From positions 1-16,514 of the forward strand of contig DFWB01000281.1 of assembly GCA_002380675.1 (NCBI GenBank): 16,514 nucleotides of DNA, in the 5' to 3' direction. The DNA is from Akkermansiaceae bacterium UBA4145. Lineage in GTDB: Bacteria > Verrucomicrobiota > Verrucomicrobiia > Verrucomicrobiales > Akkermansiaceae. This document shows positions 7,114 through 14,486 of this stretch, in pieces; the stretch's first letter is position 1; each line of letters opens with the position of its first letter. The position numbers were made by a program, and so were the translations under genes. Below the pieces are notes generated by a model. The model was not told where the DNA came from, made no database searches, and saw only the letters and a list, made by a program, of their open reading frames with translations.

Positions 7114-7752
7114 ATGAAAGCTCGCTTCTCCCTCTCTGTCGTTTCTCTCCTCTCCCTGGTATTTGTGTCCTGTGAAAACCCAGCTGACCAGACTGCTGAT
7201 GCAGAGGTAGGGCCAGCTCTCAACAAGACAGTCGATTCCGGACCCGATGGGTCCTCTAAATGGACATTTACCGAAAATTCATACATCGAGTTTACCGGAT
7301 CGAAGGTCAGTGGAGGCACACAGGTTGGCCGCTTCACTAACATCTCAGGCTATTTCACAATTAAGGACGGGGAGCCCGTTGGAAACGACCACAAGGTCGA
7401 AATTGACATGAACTCAATTACAACTGAGAAGGAAAAGCTTACTTCCCACCTCAAGAACGAGGACTTCTTCGATGTCCCCTCACACCCAGTCTCCAACTAC
7501 GATGTGACATCAATTACAAAAACCGGAGAGGGCCAGTATGAAATCACCGGGAATCTGACAATGAGGGGCAAGACAAACAGCGTCACCTTTACCTCCACCG
7601 TAGTGCGATCCGAAACGACCGCAGCCATCAGAGCCAAGTTCGATCTTAAGCGCTACCAATGGGACATCAACTACAAGGGACTCGGAGAAAATATCCTCAA
7701 TGAAGAAGTGATCCTCGATTTCAACCTCGAGGCAGCCCCTCAGGGCTCATAG
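7114..7752 (+). CDS. YceI-family lipoprotein
   Basis: The chosen ATG gives 212 residues starting with a lipoprotein signal peptide (MKAR, hydrophobic core, FVSC with the lipidated C18). Upstream in-frame ATGs lie inside the opposite-strand methyltransferase-like gene and would bury the signal, so they were rejected. After a linker the YceI lipocalin-like domain runs from about residue 48 to the end. Family marks are SYIEFTGSKVSGGTQVGRF, a central VEIDMNSITTEKEKLTSHL, then NEDFFDVPSHPVSNY and ITGNLTMRGKTNSV. YceI proteins form a beta-barrel that binds isoprenoid or other amphiphilic molecules; the ligand here is unknown. It stands alone between divergent and convergent neighbours, so it probably has its own promoter. 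Confidence 0.93.
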   Translation: MKARFSLSVVSLLSLVFVSCENPADQTADAEVGPALNKTVDSGPDGSSKWTFTENSYIEFTGSKVSGGTQVGRFTNISGYFTIKDGEPVGNDHKVEIDMNSITTEKEKLTSHLKNEDFFDVPSHPVSNYDVTSITKTGEGQYEITGNLTMRGKTNSVTFTSTVVRSETTAAIRAKFDLKRYQWDINYKGLGENILNEEVILDFNLEAAPQGS

Positions 7753-7777
7753 CACCCATCTATTTTACAGACGAGCG

Positions 7778-9349
7778 TCAAGTTCGCTTACCATCTACAA
7801 TCCTGGAGATCTTCAGAGGATTCTCTTCCTGCAACTCTGGGGGGAGGAGGCTATCCGGAAAATCCTGCCAGCATACAAGCCTGGTAAAGCGAGTAATGGC
7901 GCGCGGCCCCACCGAGGTCGACCGACCATCAGAGGTCGCTGGCGAAGGGCCTCCGTGTACCATTCCGTGGCAAACTTCTACCCCGGTAGGAAAACCATTG
8001 TAAACCAACCTCCCCGCCTTTCGCTCCAACACCGCAATCAACTTCCCAAACATCTCGAGGTCTTCTTCTGTCGCATGAACAGTCGCAGTCAGTTGCCCCT
8101 CCAGACTTTCGGCTACCTCCAGCATGGCCGCCTCATCATCCGCTGATATCATCAGCGTCGCTGGACCAAACATTTCCTCCGCCATGGACTGATCAGAGAG
8201 AAATCCAGCGGCATCAGCCCCTAGGACTACTGCTCCACCCTGGCTGCTCCCGTCCTCTACCGGCACCTGAGCGAGTGTCTCCACCCCTTCCTTGGTCATC
8301 ATTGCCTTCAATGCATCTTGATAGGCCTCAGCGATTCCCTTGTGCAACATGGCGGCGGGCGCAGCTTCGCCTGCGAGAGATGCAATTCGCTCCGCGAATT
8401 GGCTGCGACCTTCTCCGCCCGCAATTAAAAGCCCGGGATTGGTGCAGAACTGACCTACCCCGAGCGTGAGTGACCCGACGAAACCCTCCGCAATCGCATC
8501 GCCACGCTCCCGAAGCGCGCCGGGAAGGACAAATACAGGATTAATCGCGCTCATCTCGGCCCACACCGGGATCGGCTCCGGCCTTGCGGCTGCGGCGTCC
8601 ATGAGTGCTCTTCCCCCGTTTCTGGATCCTGTGAATCCCACTGCCCTGACCACCGAATGTCTCACTAACGACTGCCCGATGGTCCTTCCACTGCCATAAA
8701 GCATGGAAAAAACACCCTCGTGCATTCCGCATTTTTCCACCGCAATCCGCACTGCGGTGGCAACAATTTCTGCCGTCCCAGGATGCGATCCGTGGGCTTT
8801 GACAATGACAGGACAACCTGATGCCAGAGCACTTGCGGTATCTCCACCCGCTACCGAATAGGCCAGAGGAAAATTGCTGGCACAAAATACTACCACGGGG
8901 CCCATTGGCCTCCACATCGACCGACAGTCCGGTTTTGCTACCGGGGCACGATCAGGATCCGCATGGTCGATCCGGGCATCCACCCATGAACCCTCCTCAA
9001 GGAGGCTCGCGAAAAGACGTAACTGTCCGCAGGTTCTCCCCTTCTCCATGCGACAACGCCCCTCAGGCAGGCCGGTCTCCCTTGTCATCCTGCTGACGAT
9101 TTCTTCCTCCAAAGCATCTACCTCATCAGCAATAGCTCGCAGGAAGCCCGCCTTTTCTGCTCCGCTTCTCTCCCGAAAATCGACAAAAGCGGCTGCCGCC
9201 AGGCTGCAGACAGCCTCGACGCTTTCCTCCCCCTCGGCAAGGTAAGCGGGCTCCATCTCCTCTCCAGACACCGGGTTTACTGCGCGAGACTCCCCGGCAC
9301 CTCCCGATCCCCGGCCCGCTCCGATAAATGATGTTCCTTGCAAGTCCAT
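7778..9349 (-). CDS. 2-oxoglutarate semialdehyde (2,5-dioxovalerate) dehydrogenase
   Basis: This 523-residue aldehyde dehydrogenase oxidises 2-oxoglutarate semialdehyde to 2-oxoglutarate with NAD(P)+, the last step of hydroxyproline breakdown (also used in pentose and glucarate pathways). Catalytic parts are visible: N159 in CASNFPLA, K184 in PVIVKAHGSHPGTAE, the cofactor-binding GFTGSRNGGRAL near 238, the general base E265 in VWAEMSAINPVF and the nucleophile C302 in GQFCTNPGLL. The C-terminal HGGPSPATSDGRSTSVGPRAI and CWQDFPDSLLP are hallmarks of this subfamily rather than of general aldehyde dehydrogenases. It is the last pathway gene on this strand, separated from the deaminase gene by a gene on the other strand, so it needs its own promoter. 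The start ATG has no Shine-Dalgarno sequence. Confidence 0.92.
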   Translation of the reverse strand: MDLQGTSFIGAGRGSGGAGESRAVNPVSGEEMEPAYLAEGEESVEAVCSLAAAAFVDFRERSGAEKAGFLRAIADEVDALEEEIVSRMTRETGLPEGRCRMEKGRTCGQLRLFASLLEEGSWVDARIDHADPDRAPVAKPDCRSMWRPMGPVVVFCASNFPLAYSVAGGDTASALASGCPVIVKAHGSHPGTAEIVATAVRIAVEKCGMHEGVFSMLYGSGRTIGQSLVRHSVVRAVGFTGSRNGGRALMDAAAARPEPIPVWAEMSAINPVFVLPGALRERGDAIAEGFVGSLTLGVGQFCTNPGLLIAGGEGRSQFAERIASLAGEAAPAAMLHKGIAEAYQDALKAMMTKEGVETLAQVPVEDGSSQGGAVVLGADAAGFLSDQSMAEEMFGPATLMISADDEAAMLEVAESLEGQLTATVHATEEDLEMFGKLIAVLERKAGRLVYNGFPTGVEVCHGMVHGGPSPATSDGRSTSVGPRAITRFTRLVCWQDFPDSLLPPELQEENPLKISRIVDGKRT

Positions 9350-9415
9350 GGTGCAGAGGTTCTACCCGGAGCACTCGCAGCAGCCAAAGCAAATCGTGGA
9401 GAATCCGACGCTGGA

Positions 9416-9444
9416 TTGACCAGCCTGCAAGGTTCAATTATACC
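9416..9444 (+). promoter_or_regulatory. Sigma70-like promoter for the ornithine-cyclodeaminase-family gene
   Basis: TTGACC (9416-9421) and TATACC (9439-9444) are 17 bases apart, matching consensus at five and four of six positions. Transcription would start near 9451, giving a leader of about 30 bases before the ATG at 9481. It lies in the divergent region facing the semialdehyde dehydrogenase gene. Confidence 0.5.
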
Positions 9445-9457
9445 GTCCTTACCTTAG

Positions 9458-9469
9458 GAGGACATCCTC
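9458..9469. promoter_or_regulatory. Small palindrome in the leader, possible operator
   Basis: GAGGA-CA-TCCTC is an inverted repeat placed just after the predicted transcription start of the ornithine-cyclodeaminase-family gene. It overlaps an AGGAGG (9456-9461) that is 19 bases from the ATG, too far for a normal ribosome binding site. Five-bp arms are short, so chance is a real alternative. Confidence 0.25.
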
Positions 9470-9480
9470 TCCAGATTTCC

Positions 9481-10431
9481 ATGAAAACTATCGGTCCAGA
9501 AGAAGTTCACGCCGCCCTCAGCTATCCGGCTCTCGTTGACGCCCTGCAAGAAACCTTCTCAGGTGAATTCAACATGCCTCCCCGCAACGTATTTCTCCTC
9601 GATGAGCAATCAGGGTCTCACGATGCCTTTGCCGTCCTTCCCTCTTGGAATACTGACCTGATCGGGGTCAAGGCCTTTACCTACTTCCCCAGTAACTCGG
9701 AACCCTATAAGTCACTCTACTCGAAAATCCTTCTTTTTGACAGGGCTCATGGTGAACCGCTTGCCCTTGTCGACGGCACTACCGTGACCTTCTGGAGAAC
9801 AGCAGGGATCTCGGGACTCGCGACTCGTCTTCTCGCCCGTAAGGATGCGGAGAATCTTCTCCTGCTCGGGACTGGCAATCTCGCAAAATACATTATCCGG
9901 GCGAATGCGAGTGTCCGACCTCTGAAACGCGTTTCGGTATGGGGCCGCACTCCATCGAATGCCGCACACATCGTGGATGAAATGAGCAGCGAACTGGAGG
10001 GCGTGGAAGTGACGGTCGCTACAGATCTCGAGAAGTCCTGTAGACAGGCTGATATCATCGTCAGCGCAACCGCTTCTCATGAACCTCTGGTCATGGGTGA
10101 CTGGGTCACTGAGGGAACTCACACCGACTTTATCGGCAACCACCATGCCGACAAACGGGAATGTGACACATCGCTTGTGCTCAAGTCCAAGGTCTATGCC
10201 GACAGCTATGCGAACTGCTTCAAGGAAGCCGGAGAAATCCTTGTTCCCATCTCAGAAGGAGTCTTTCAGAAGGATGACGTGGTAGCCGACCTTTCCGAAA
10301 TGTGTAACGGATCCGCTACTCTTCGCCAGAGTGACGATGATATCACTCTCTTCAAGTCCATCGGAATGGGAATCAGCGACCTCGTCGGTGCGGGGCTGGC
10401 ATACAAGGTATCCACCGGATCTCAGGACTGA
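9481..10431 (+). CDS. Ornithine cyclodeaminase/mu-crystallin family protein, possible pyrroline-2-carboxylate reductase
   Basis: The ATG chosen gives 316 residues, normal for the family (about 310-350); upstream in-frame ATGs would run through the promoter and the divergent start. Visible are K64 in IGVKAFTYFP, LLFDRAHGEPLALVDGT with R106 in TFWRTAGISGLAT, and the NAD(P)-binding loop LLGTGNLAKY at 129-137. WVTEGTHTDFIGNHHADKRECD corresponds to the family's usual GTH...GAD..K.E.D segment. Members include ornithine cyclodeaminase, alanine dehydrogenase and the Pyr2C reductase (LhpI/HypS) used for 3-hydroxyproline and D-proline metabolism. Inside a hydroxyproline cluster the reductase role is the best inference. 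No trans-3-hydroxyproline dehydratase is visible to supply its substrate. It lies opposite in strand to all other pathway genes. Confidence 0.85.
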   Translation: MKTIGPEEVHAALSYPALVDALQETFSGEFNMPPRNVFLLDEQSGSHDAFAVLPSWNTDLIGVKAFTYFPSNSEPYKSLYSKILLFDRAHGEPLALVDGTTVTFWRTAGISGLATRLLARKDAENLLLLGTGNLAKYIIRANASVRPLKRVSVWGRTPSNAAHIVDEMSSELEGVEVTVATDLEKSCRQADIIVSATASHEPLVMGDWVTEGTHTDFIGNHHADKRECDTSLVLKSKVYADSYANCFKEAGEILVPISEGVFQKDDVVADLSEMCNGSATLRQSDDDITLFKSIGMGISDLVGAGLAYKVSTGSQD

Positions 10432-10441
10432 TTCATCCGGT
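10414..10441. other. Short inverted repeat across a stop codon, doubtful terminator
   Basis: ACCGGAT (10414-10420) and ATCCGGT (10435-10441) are perfect reverse complements with a 14-base loop, spanning the stop codon of the ornithine-cyclodeaminase-family gene. It lies at a convergent gene end where termination is expected, but no T-run follows. Confidence 0.25.
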
Positions 10442-10482
10442 CGAGCCCTGCTGATAAAGCCTCCTCTTCAGAGATATACCTC

Positions 10483-11379
10483 CTAAGGACGGGTGGCCAC
10501 ACATTCCTCGACGATAGACAGGATCCTCTCCCTTTCCTCGCCAATCAGCGGCAGGCGGGGCGCTCGGACGGTTTCCGTTCCATAGCCAAGAGTCGCACAC
10601 GTCAGCTTGATATACTGCACTAACTTCGGATGGCTATCGAAGTGCAGCATCGGCATGTACCACCGGTAGACCTCCAGCGCTCTCGCATAATCCCCCTCCT
10701 TGAAGGCATCCCATAACAGGCGATTCTCCCGTGGAAAGGCATCTACCAATCCAGAAATCCACCCAGTGCAGCCCAGCATGAAACTCTCAAGCGCGACGTC
10801 ATCCAGACCAGCGAAAACGAGATAGCGATCTCCCAGAGCGTTGAAGAGGTCGGTTATTCTTCTCACATCTCCCGAGGCCTCCTTGATACAAACGATGTTT
10901 TCGACATCCTCCATCTGCTTGAACATCTCCGGGGTAATATCCACCCTGTAAACCGGAGGATTGTTATAGCACATGATTGGAAGACTGGTTGATGCGGCCA
11001 CGGACCGAAAATGATGAACGGTTTCCCGACCATCCGAGTTGTACACCATTCCGGGCATGACCATGAGCCCATCAACTCCTGCTACCTCCGCGGCCTTGGA
11101 GGTGTCGCAGGCATTCTGCGTCGTAAACTCTGCCACTCCGTTGAGCACAGGGACCCGGCCATCCACGACCTCCACAGCAGCCTCAAGGACTTTCACTTTT
11201 TCCTCCAGAGACAGGGAGCAATTTTCCCCGATCGTTCCAAGCATGATTACTCCGTGTACTCCCTCCTTGATCAAGGCATCTACATGCTCCTGAGTTGCCG
11301 GAAGGTTTAACGAAAAATCGTCGTGAAACTGAGTGGGAACCGCCGGGAAAACACCGGTCCAATCTACTTGCAGTGGCAT
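10483..11379 (-). CDS. lhpC: 1-pyrroline-4-hydroxy-2-carboxylate deaminase (DHDPS/NAL family)
   Basis: This is a 298-residue (beta/alpha)8 barrel of the dihydrodipicolinate synthase/N-acetylneuraminate lyase family. The Schiff-base lysine is K166 in NIVCIKEASGDVRRI and the catalytic tyrosine Y138 in PIMCYNNPPVYRVDITP. The substrate-binding loop reads MLGTIGENCSLSLEEK (residues 46-61). YNNPPVY with SGDVRRITDL, plus the neighbouring epimerase, oxidase and semialdehyde dehydrogenase genes, points to the deaminase that turns pyrroline-4-hydroxy-2-carboxylate into 2-oxoglutarate semialdehyde and ammonia. True DapA normally has GTTGE at the loop. It follows the epimerase gene by 33 bases on the same strand, so co-transcription is likely. 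Its TAG stop is followed directly by GAGG on the coding strand. Confidence 0.9.
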   Translation of the reverse strand: MPLQVDWTGVFPAVPTQFHDDFSLNLPATQEHVDALIKEGVHGVIMLGTIGENCSLSLEEKVKVLEAAVEVVDGRVPVLNGVAEFTTQNACDTSKAAEVAGVDGLMVMPGMVYNSDGRETVHHFRSVAASTSLPIMCYNNPPVYRVDITPEMFKQMEDVENIVCIKEASGDVRRITDLFNALGDRYLVFAGLDDVALESFMLGCTGWISGLVDAFPRENRLLWDAFKEGDYARALEVYRWYMPMLHFDSHPKLVQYIKLTCATLGYGTETVRAPRLPLIGEERERILSIVEECVATRP

Positions 11380-11412
11380 GAGAGGGGATAGAACCGGTCC
11401 CTCCGCCCCGCG

Positions 11413-12399
11413 TCAAGTTCCGGCTTCCAGAGATAAGGAATCCCCGGAAGCCTGAACGCCAAAACAGAAGGGGTCAGTTGGATCGAGAATCAGTGTTGCC
11501 TCACCATTCACCCATGCCTTTCCCCGAATCAGCGGAATGACCCTCTCGTCGCCCTGCCTCCTCACAGAGCCTTCAAAAACGGTATCGAGGATACTGGCCT
11601 GACGCCACACCTGCCCTTCTTCAAGCTTCCCCTTGGCATGCAGACAGGCCAACTTGGCACTTGTCCCAGTTCCACACGGAGAACGGTCATATTCCTTACC
11701 GGGACACAGAACGAAGTTGCGGCTATCAGCGATCGTCGAATCAGAGGGAGGACCGAACACCTCGATGTGGTCGATCTCGCCTCCGTCCTTACCGGTAATT
11801 CCATCGCGCTTGAGAGATTGCCTAACCTTCCAGGTGAAATCCGTTAAAGCATCAATATTGCAGGCCTCCACAGGCGGGCCCTGACCTTCAACGAGAAAAA
11901 ACCAGTTTCCTCCCCAGGCTACCTCGCCAGATATCGTGCCCCATTCTGGAACGTTAACGGATACCTCTTCACCATAGCGAAAACTAGGCACATTCTCTAC
12001 TGAGATCAGGCCGTCTTCTCCAAGGCTCACTTCCACCACCCCGACCGGTGTTTCAATCCGATGATTACCATCAGAGATCCGTCCAAGGTGCTCAAGGGTG
12101 ACTGCTACCCCCATCGTTCCGTGAACACATCCCTGTAGTAATCCAACGTTATTGAAAAAGATCACCCCGGTGGCGCATCCTGGTTCACTTGGCTCGCAAA
12201 GTAATGCCCCTACCATCGCATCGTGCCCCCGCGGCTCACTGACACACGATGTCCGCAACCAATCATGCTCCTTCCCTAGCCGTATCCGCTGATCCGCTAC
12301 GCTACCTCCGCCCAAGTCGGGCCCTCCACTGACAACGACCCGCGTGGGCTCTCCTGCCGTGTGGGAGTCAATTACATGCAGCTTCGTTGAACCAACCAT
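11413..12399 (-). CDS. lhpA: 4-hydroxyproline 2-epimerase (proline racemase family)
   Basis: The 328-residue protein belongs to the proline racemase family and interconverts trans-4-hydroxy-L-proline and cis-4-hydroxy-D-proline without a cofactor. Both catalytic cysteines are present: C91 in LLQGCVHGTMG and C242 in YDRSPCGTGTSAKLA. A dehydratase of the same family would have Thr or Ser in place of the first, so epimerase fits. Other signatures are IDSHTAGEPTRVV, EPRGHDAMVGALLCEP, VAWGGNWFFLVEGQG and DSRNFVLCPGKEYDRSPCG, all as in characterised bacterial 4-hydroxyproline epimerases. The first motif is usually MCGHGTIG and here is GCVHGTMG, keeping Cys and His. It follows the dehydrogenase gene by 84 bases and precedes the deaminase by 33 bases. 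Confidence 0.92.
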   Translation of the reverse strand: MVGSTKLHVIDSHTAGEPTRVVVSGGPDLGGGSVADQRIRLGKEHDWLRTSCVSEPRGHDAMVGALLCEPSEPGCATGVIFFNNVGLLQGCVHGTMGVAVTLEHLGRISDGNHRIETPVGVVEVSLGEDGLISVENVPSFRYGEEVSVNVPEWGTISGEVAWGGNWFFLVEGQGPPVEACNIDALTDFTWKVRQSLKRDGITGKDGGEIDHIEVFGPPSDSTIADSRNFVLCPGKEYDRSPCGTGTSAKLACLHAKGKLEEGQVWRQASILDTVFEGSVRRQGDERVIPLIRGKAWVNGEATLILDPTDPFCFGVQASGDSLSLEAGT

Positions 12400-12483
12400 G
12401 AGAAGTATTTGAGGGATCTTTACCGGAGAGTCAAATCCACCGAGCTCCTCCGAGACATGTAATACCCTGATTTACCCTTTCTT

Positions 12484-13719
12484 TTACGCAAAACGATCAA
12501 CCGCAAGCTGCTCAACCGGAATCGTCGGGGAACGCCCGGCGACGATCTCGGAAACCAGCTTTCCTGTGATAGGTCCAAGGCTCAGGCCCAGCATGGCGTG
12601 GCCACTTGCCACCAGCACCTTTTCTCTTCCCTCTACTCGACCAAGATAGGGAAGGCCATCAGGTGAGCAGGGACGCAGGCCCGACCAGCGCCGGATTCCC
12701 TCGAATTCCTCCTGCCGCAAATCGGGAAACACCCGGCAGGCCGCCTTGATAATGCCCTGAACCCTGCGCTCGTTGATCGAAAGGTCCTCCCCACAAATCT
12801 CCATCGTCCCGGCAACCCGCAGAGAATCGCCAATCGGAGTGATCGCAACTTTCGCCTCTCCGAGGAGAGAGCACAATTGAGGCAGGGCTCCCGGGTTCTG
12901 AAGGGTCATGGAGTAGCCCTTACCTCCTTGCAGAGGAACCCAGGTTCCAAGAGACCTCGCAAGGCCACTGGTCCACGCTCCTCCAGCCACAATAATCTCC
13001 GCTCCCTGTATCCTCTCTCCGTCCTCAAGCTCGACAATCCCATCTCCGACACCCCTCACCTTACATCCATATCGTAACTCCCCACCTACCGCGATCAGCT
13101 TCTCTTTTAGACCATTGAGAAACTCCCCCGGATTGAGATGGCAGTCCTGCTCATACCAGATTCCTCCCTGCGCGTTCATCTCGACGCCAGGATCAAGTTC
13201 TCGTAGCCGATCCGGATCGCAAACTTCCACCCGAAGCCCCAGCTCCTGAGCCTTTCCTGCAAGCTCCTCCTCCTCCTTCAGAAAATCAGAGGATTCACAA
13301 AGCATCAGGAGTCCCCGACGCTGCAAGCCGAAGTCAAAATGGCTGGATAAATCCTTGAATAATTCACGGCTGGCCAGCTGCAGGTCACGCAGGAGACCGG
13401 CACTAGCCGTCACATGCCTGGAGTTGGCACACGAGATGAATGATAATCCCCAACGCGCCAGATCAAGACTCAATCGAGGGCGGACGTAAAACGGGCTCTC
13501 CGCATCCAGTAACCATTTCAGTCCCTGCGTAACCACTCCCGGAGCGGCCAATGGCGTAAAGTGACTGGGCACGATCATCCCTGCATTTTCCCGCGAACAA
13601 TTGTCCCCTTGCTCCTGCTCACGCTCGAGAACGAGAACCTCTCTTCCTTCCTGGGAAAGGTAGTAGGCGCAACACAGCCCGACTACCCCACCCCCGACGA
13701 TGATGACCCGCTCGTTCAC
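12484..13719 (-). CDS. FAD-dependent D-hydroxyproline dehydrogenase/oxidase (DadA-like)
   Basis: The 411-residue flavoprotein has the dinucleotide-binding motif VIIVGGGVVGLCCAYYLSQ near the N-terminus, followed by VLVLERE. It has a mid-protein strand AEIIVAGGAWTSGLAR, and the C-terminal FAD-binding block WSGLRPCSPDGLPYLGR with GHAMLGLSLGPITGKLV. It belongs to the DAO/DadA family and in this cluster should oxidise cis-4-hydroxy-D-proline to pyrroline-4-hydroxy-2-carboxylate, passing electrons to oxygen or the respiratory chain. The GTG at 13719 puts the FAD motif three residues from the start, as usual. A TTG at 13785 would add 22 residues with no family support. It is the first gene of a likely dehydrogenase-epimerase-deaminase operon; no small accessory subunits are seen beside it. 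Confidence 0.88.
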   Translation of the reverse strand: MNERVIIVGGGVVGLCCAYYLSQEGREVLVLEREQEQGDNCSRENAGMIVPSHFTPLAAPGVVTQGLKWLLDAESPFYVRPRLSLDLARWGLSFISCANSRHVTASAGLLRDLQLASRELFKDLSSHFDFGLQRRGLLMLCESSDFLKEEEELAGKAQELGLRVEVCDPDRLRELDPGVEMNAQGGIWYEQDCHLNPGEFLNGLKEKLIAVGGELRYGCKVRGVGDGIVELEDGERIQGAEIIVAGGAWTSGLARSLGTWVPLQGGKGYSMTLQNPGALPQLCSLLGEAKVAITPIGDSLRVAGTMEICGEDLSINERRVQGIIKAACRVFPDLRQEEFEGIRRWSGLRPCSPDGLPYLGRVEGREKVLVASGHAMLGLSLGPITGKLVSEIVAGRSPTIPVEQLAVDRFA

Positions 13720-13793
13720 GGCGCCACTGTAGTAACTCAACCCAGAGAAAGCCAAGGACTCTGGCGCCTTCACTGCCAACTTCAACCGGGGTC

Positions 13794-13824
13794 TTTACAT
13801 TCTTTCCACTGCCTTTAATATAAA
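13794..13824 (+). promoter_or_regulatory. Possible promoter for the OmpH/Skp-like gene
   Basis: TTTACA (13794-13799) and TATAAA (13819-13824) each match consensus at five of six bases but are 19 bases apart. An alternative -10, TAATAT (13816-13821), gives 16. Transcription would begin close to the GTG at 13843, leaving a very short leader, and no Shine-Dalgarno sequence precedes that GTG. Confidence 0.35.
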
Positions 13825-13826
13825 GG
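13812..13826. promoter_or_regulatory. Palindrome in the divergent region, candidate operator
   Basis: CCTTTA-ATA-TAAAGG is a perfect 6-3-6 palindrome midway between the divergent hydroxyproline operon and the OmpH/Skp-like gene. It contains -10-like hexamers on both strands (TATAAA on +, TATATT on -), so a protein bound there could control both directions. It may also be only a symmetrical A/T-rich promoter. Confidence 0.4.
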
Positions 13827-13842
13827 TATCCATCTCAAAATA

Positions 13843-14442
13843 GTGACGTTCGTAAGGAAAGCTCTTCTGCTCATGACCCTCGGATGGGCGTTAAGCTCAC
13901 CCCTCGAGGCTGGCAGGCCCCGTTTCGCGACCATTGACATGGCAAAGGCATTTGAGTCTTACCATCTGACTCATGCAGAGAGAAATCGAGTGCAGGAGGC
14001 CCGCAAAGCTCTGCTCCGGGATCCGCGTCCTGAAACTCTTAAGCTCCTTCAGGTAGAACTCGGAGACCTCAAGGGTCGAATACAGGATCCCGGCGGCGAG
14101 GAAAAACAACGTCAACAGGATTACCAGCGTTTCCTCGTCAAAAATCATGAGTATTCCACGCTCAAAAGCGAACATGAGAAAGATCATTCCGCCAAACTTA
14201 AGCTCCTCAACGAAAGCATGGTCGTGGTCACCCGTAAGCTTCTCAATGACATCCGAACAGTGATTCACAAGATCGCACGGGAGGAGGGATTCGACCATGT
14301 ATTCGAGATCGGAGGAAAGACCAGTTCCCAGCTTCCCTCCCTCATTTATATCCGCGACGCCACCGATCTGACCATGCGGGTAATCGAGGAGTTGAATCGA
14401 AAACACGGCGGAAAACCCGTGGAGTCATCGCCCGATCCCTGA
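13843..14442 (+). CDS. OmpH/Skp-like periplasmic chaperone family protein
   Basis: The 199-residue product starts at GTG and has a signal peptide (VRK, hydrophobic core, likely cleavage after LEA at residue 23). The mature part begins with RPRFATIDMAKAFESYHLTHAE, the first strand and helix typical of OmpH/Skp. Then come long charged helices (about residues 45-140, rich in E, K, R and Q) that in Skp form the coiled-coil tentacles, and IAREEGFDHVFEIGG followed by PSLIYIRDATDLTMRVIEELN, which closes the small beta core. Skp holds unfolded outer-membrane proteins in the periplasm. Sequence identity is low in this family, so chaperone function is inferred. An ATG ten codons in would cut into the signal peptide. 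It stands alone, divergent from the hydroxyproline genes. Confidence 0.85.
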   Translation: MTFVRKALLLMTLGWALSSPLEAGRPRFATIDMAKAFESYHLTHAERNRVQEARKALLRDPRPETLKLLQVELGDLKGRIQDPGGEEKQRQQDYQRFLVKNHEYSTLKSEHEKDHSAKLKLLNESMVVVTRKLLNDIRTVIHKIAREEGFDHVFEIGGKTSSQLPSLIYIRDATDLTMRVIEELNRKHGGKPVESSPDP

Positions 14443-14460
14443 GCTCGAAAGGATCTCAGG
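14438..14460. other. Short inverted repeat at a convergent gene end
   Basis: CCTGAG (14438-14443) and CTCAGG (14455-14460) form a six-bp stem with an 11-base loop over the stop codon of the OmpH/Skp-like gene. There is no T-run, so termination is possible but unproven. Confidence 0.22.
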
Positions 14461-14486
14461 TGCGACTGAACCCCGATCCTGCATAA

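Noticed and set aside
9328..9480. In-frame upstream extension of the ornithine-cyclodeaminase-family protein
   Set aside because: It would include the promoter and the divergent start; the family N-terminus begins at 9481.
9712..10146. 144-codon open frame on the - strand
   Set aside because: It lies wholly inside the ornithine-cyclodeaminase-family gene and shows no domain.
13720..13785. TTG-initiated extension of the D-hydroxyproline dehydrogenase
   Set aside because: The added 22 residues match nothing in the family, and the GTG at 13719 places the FAD motif normally.
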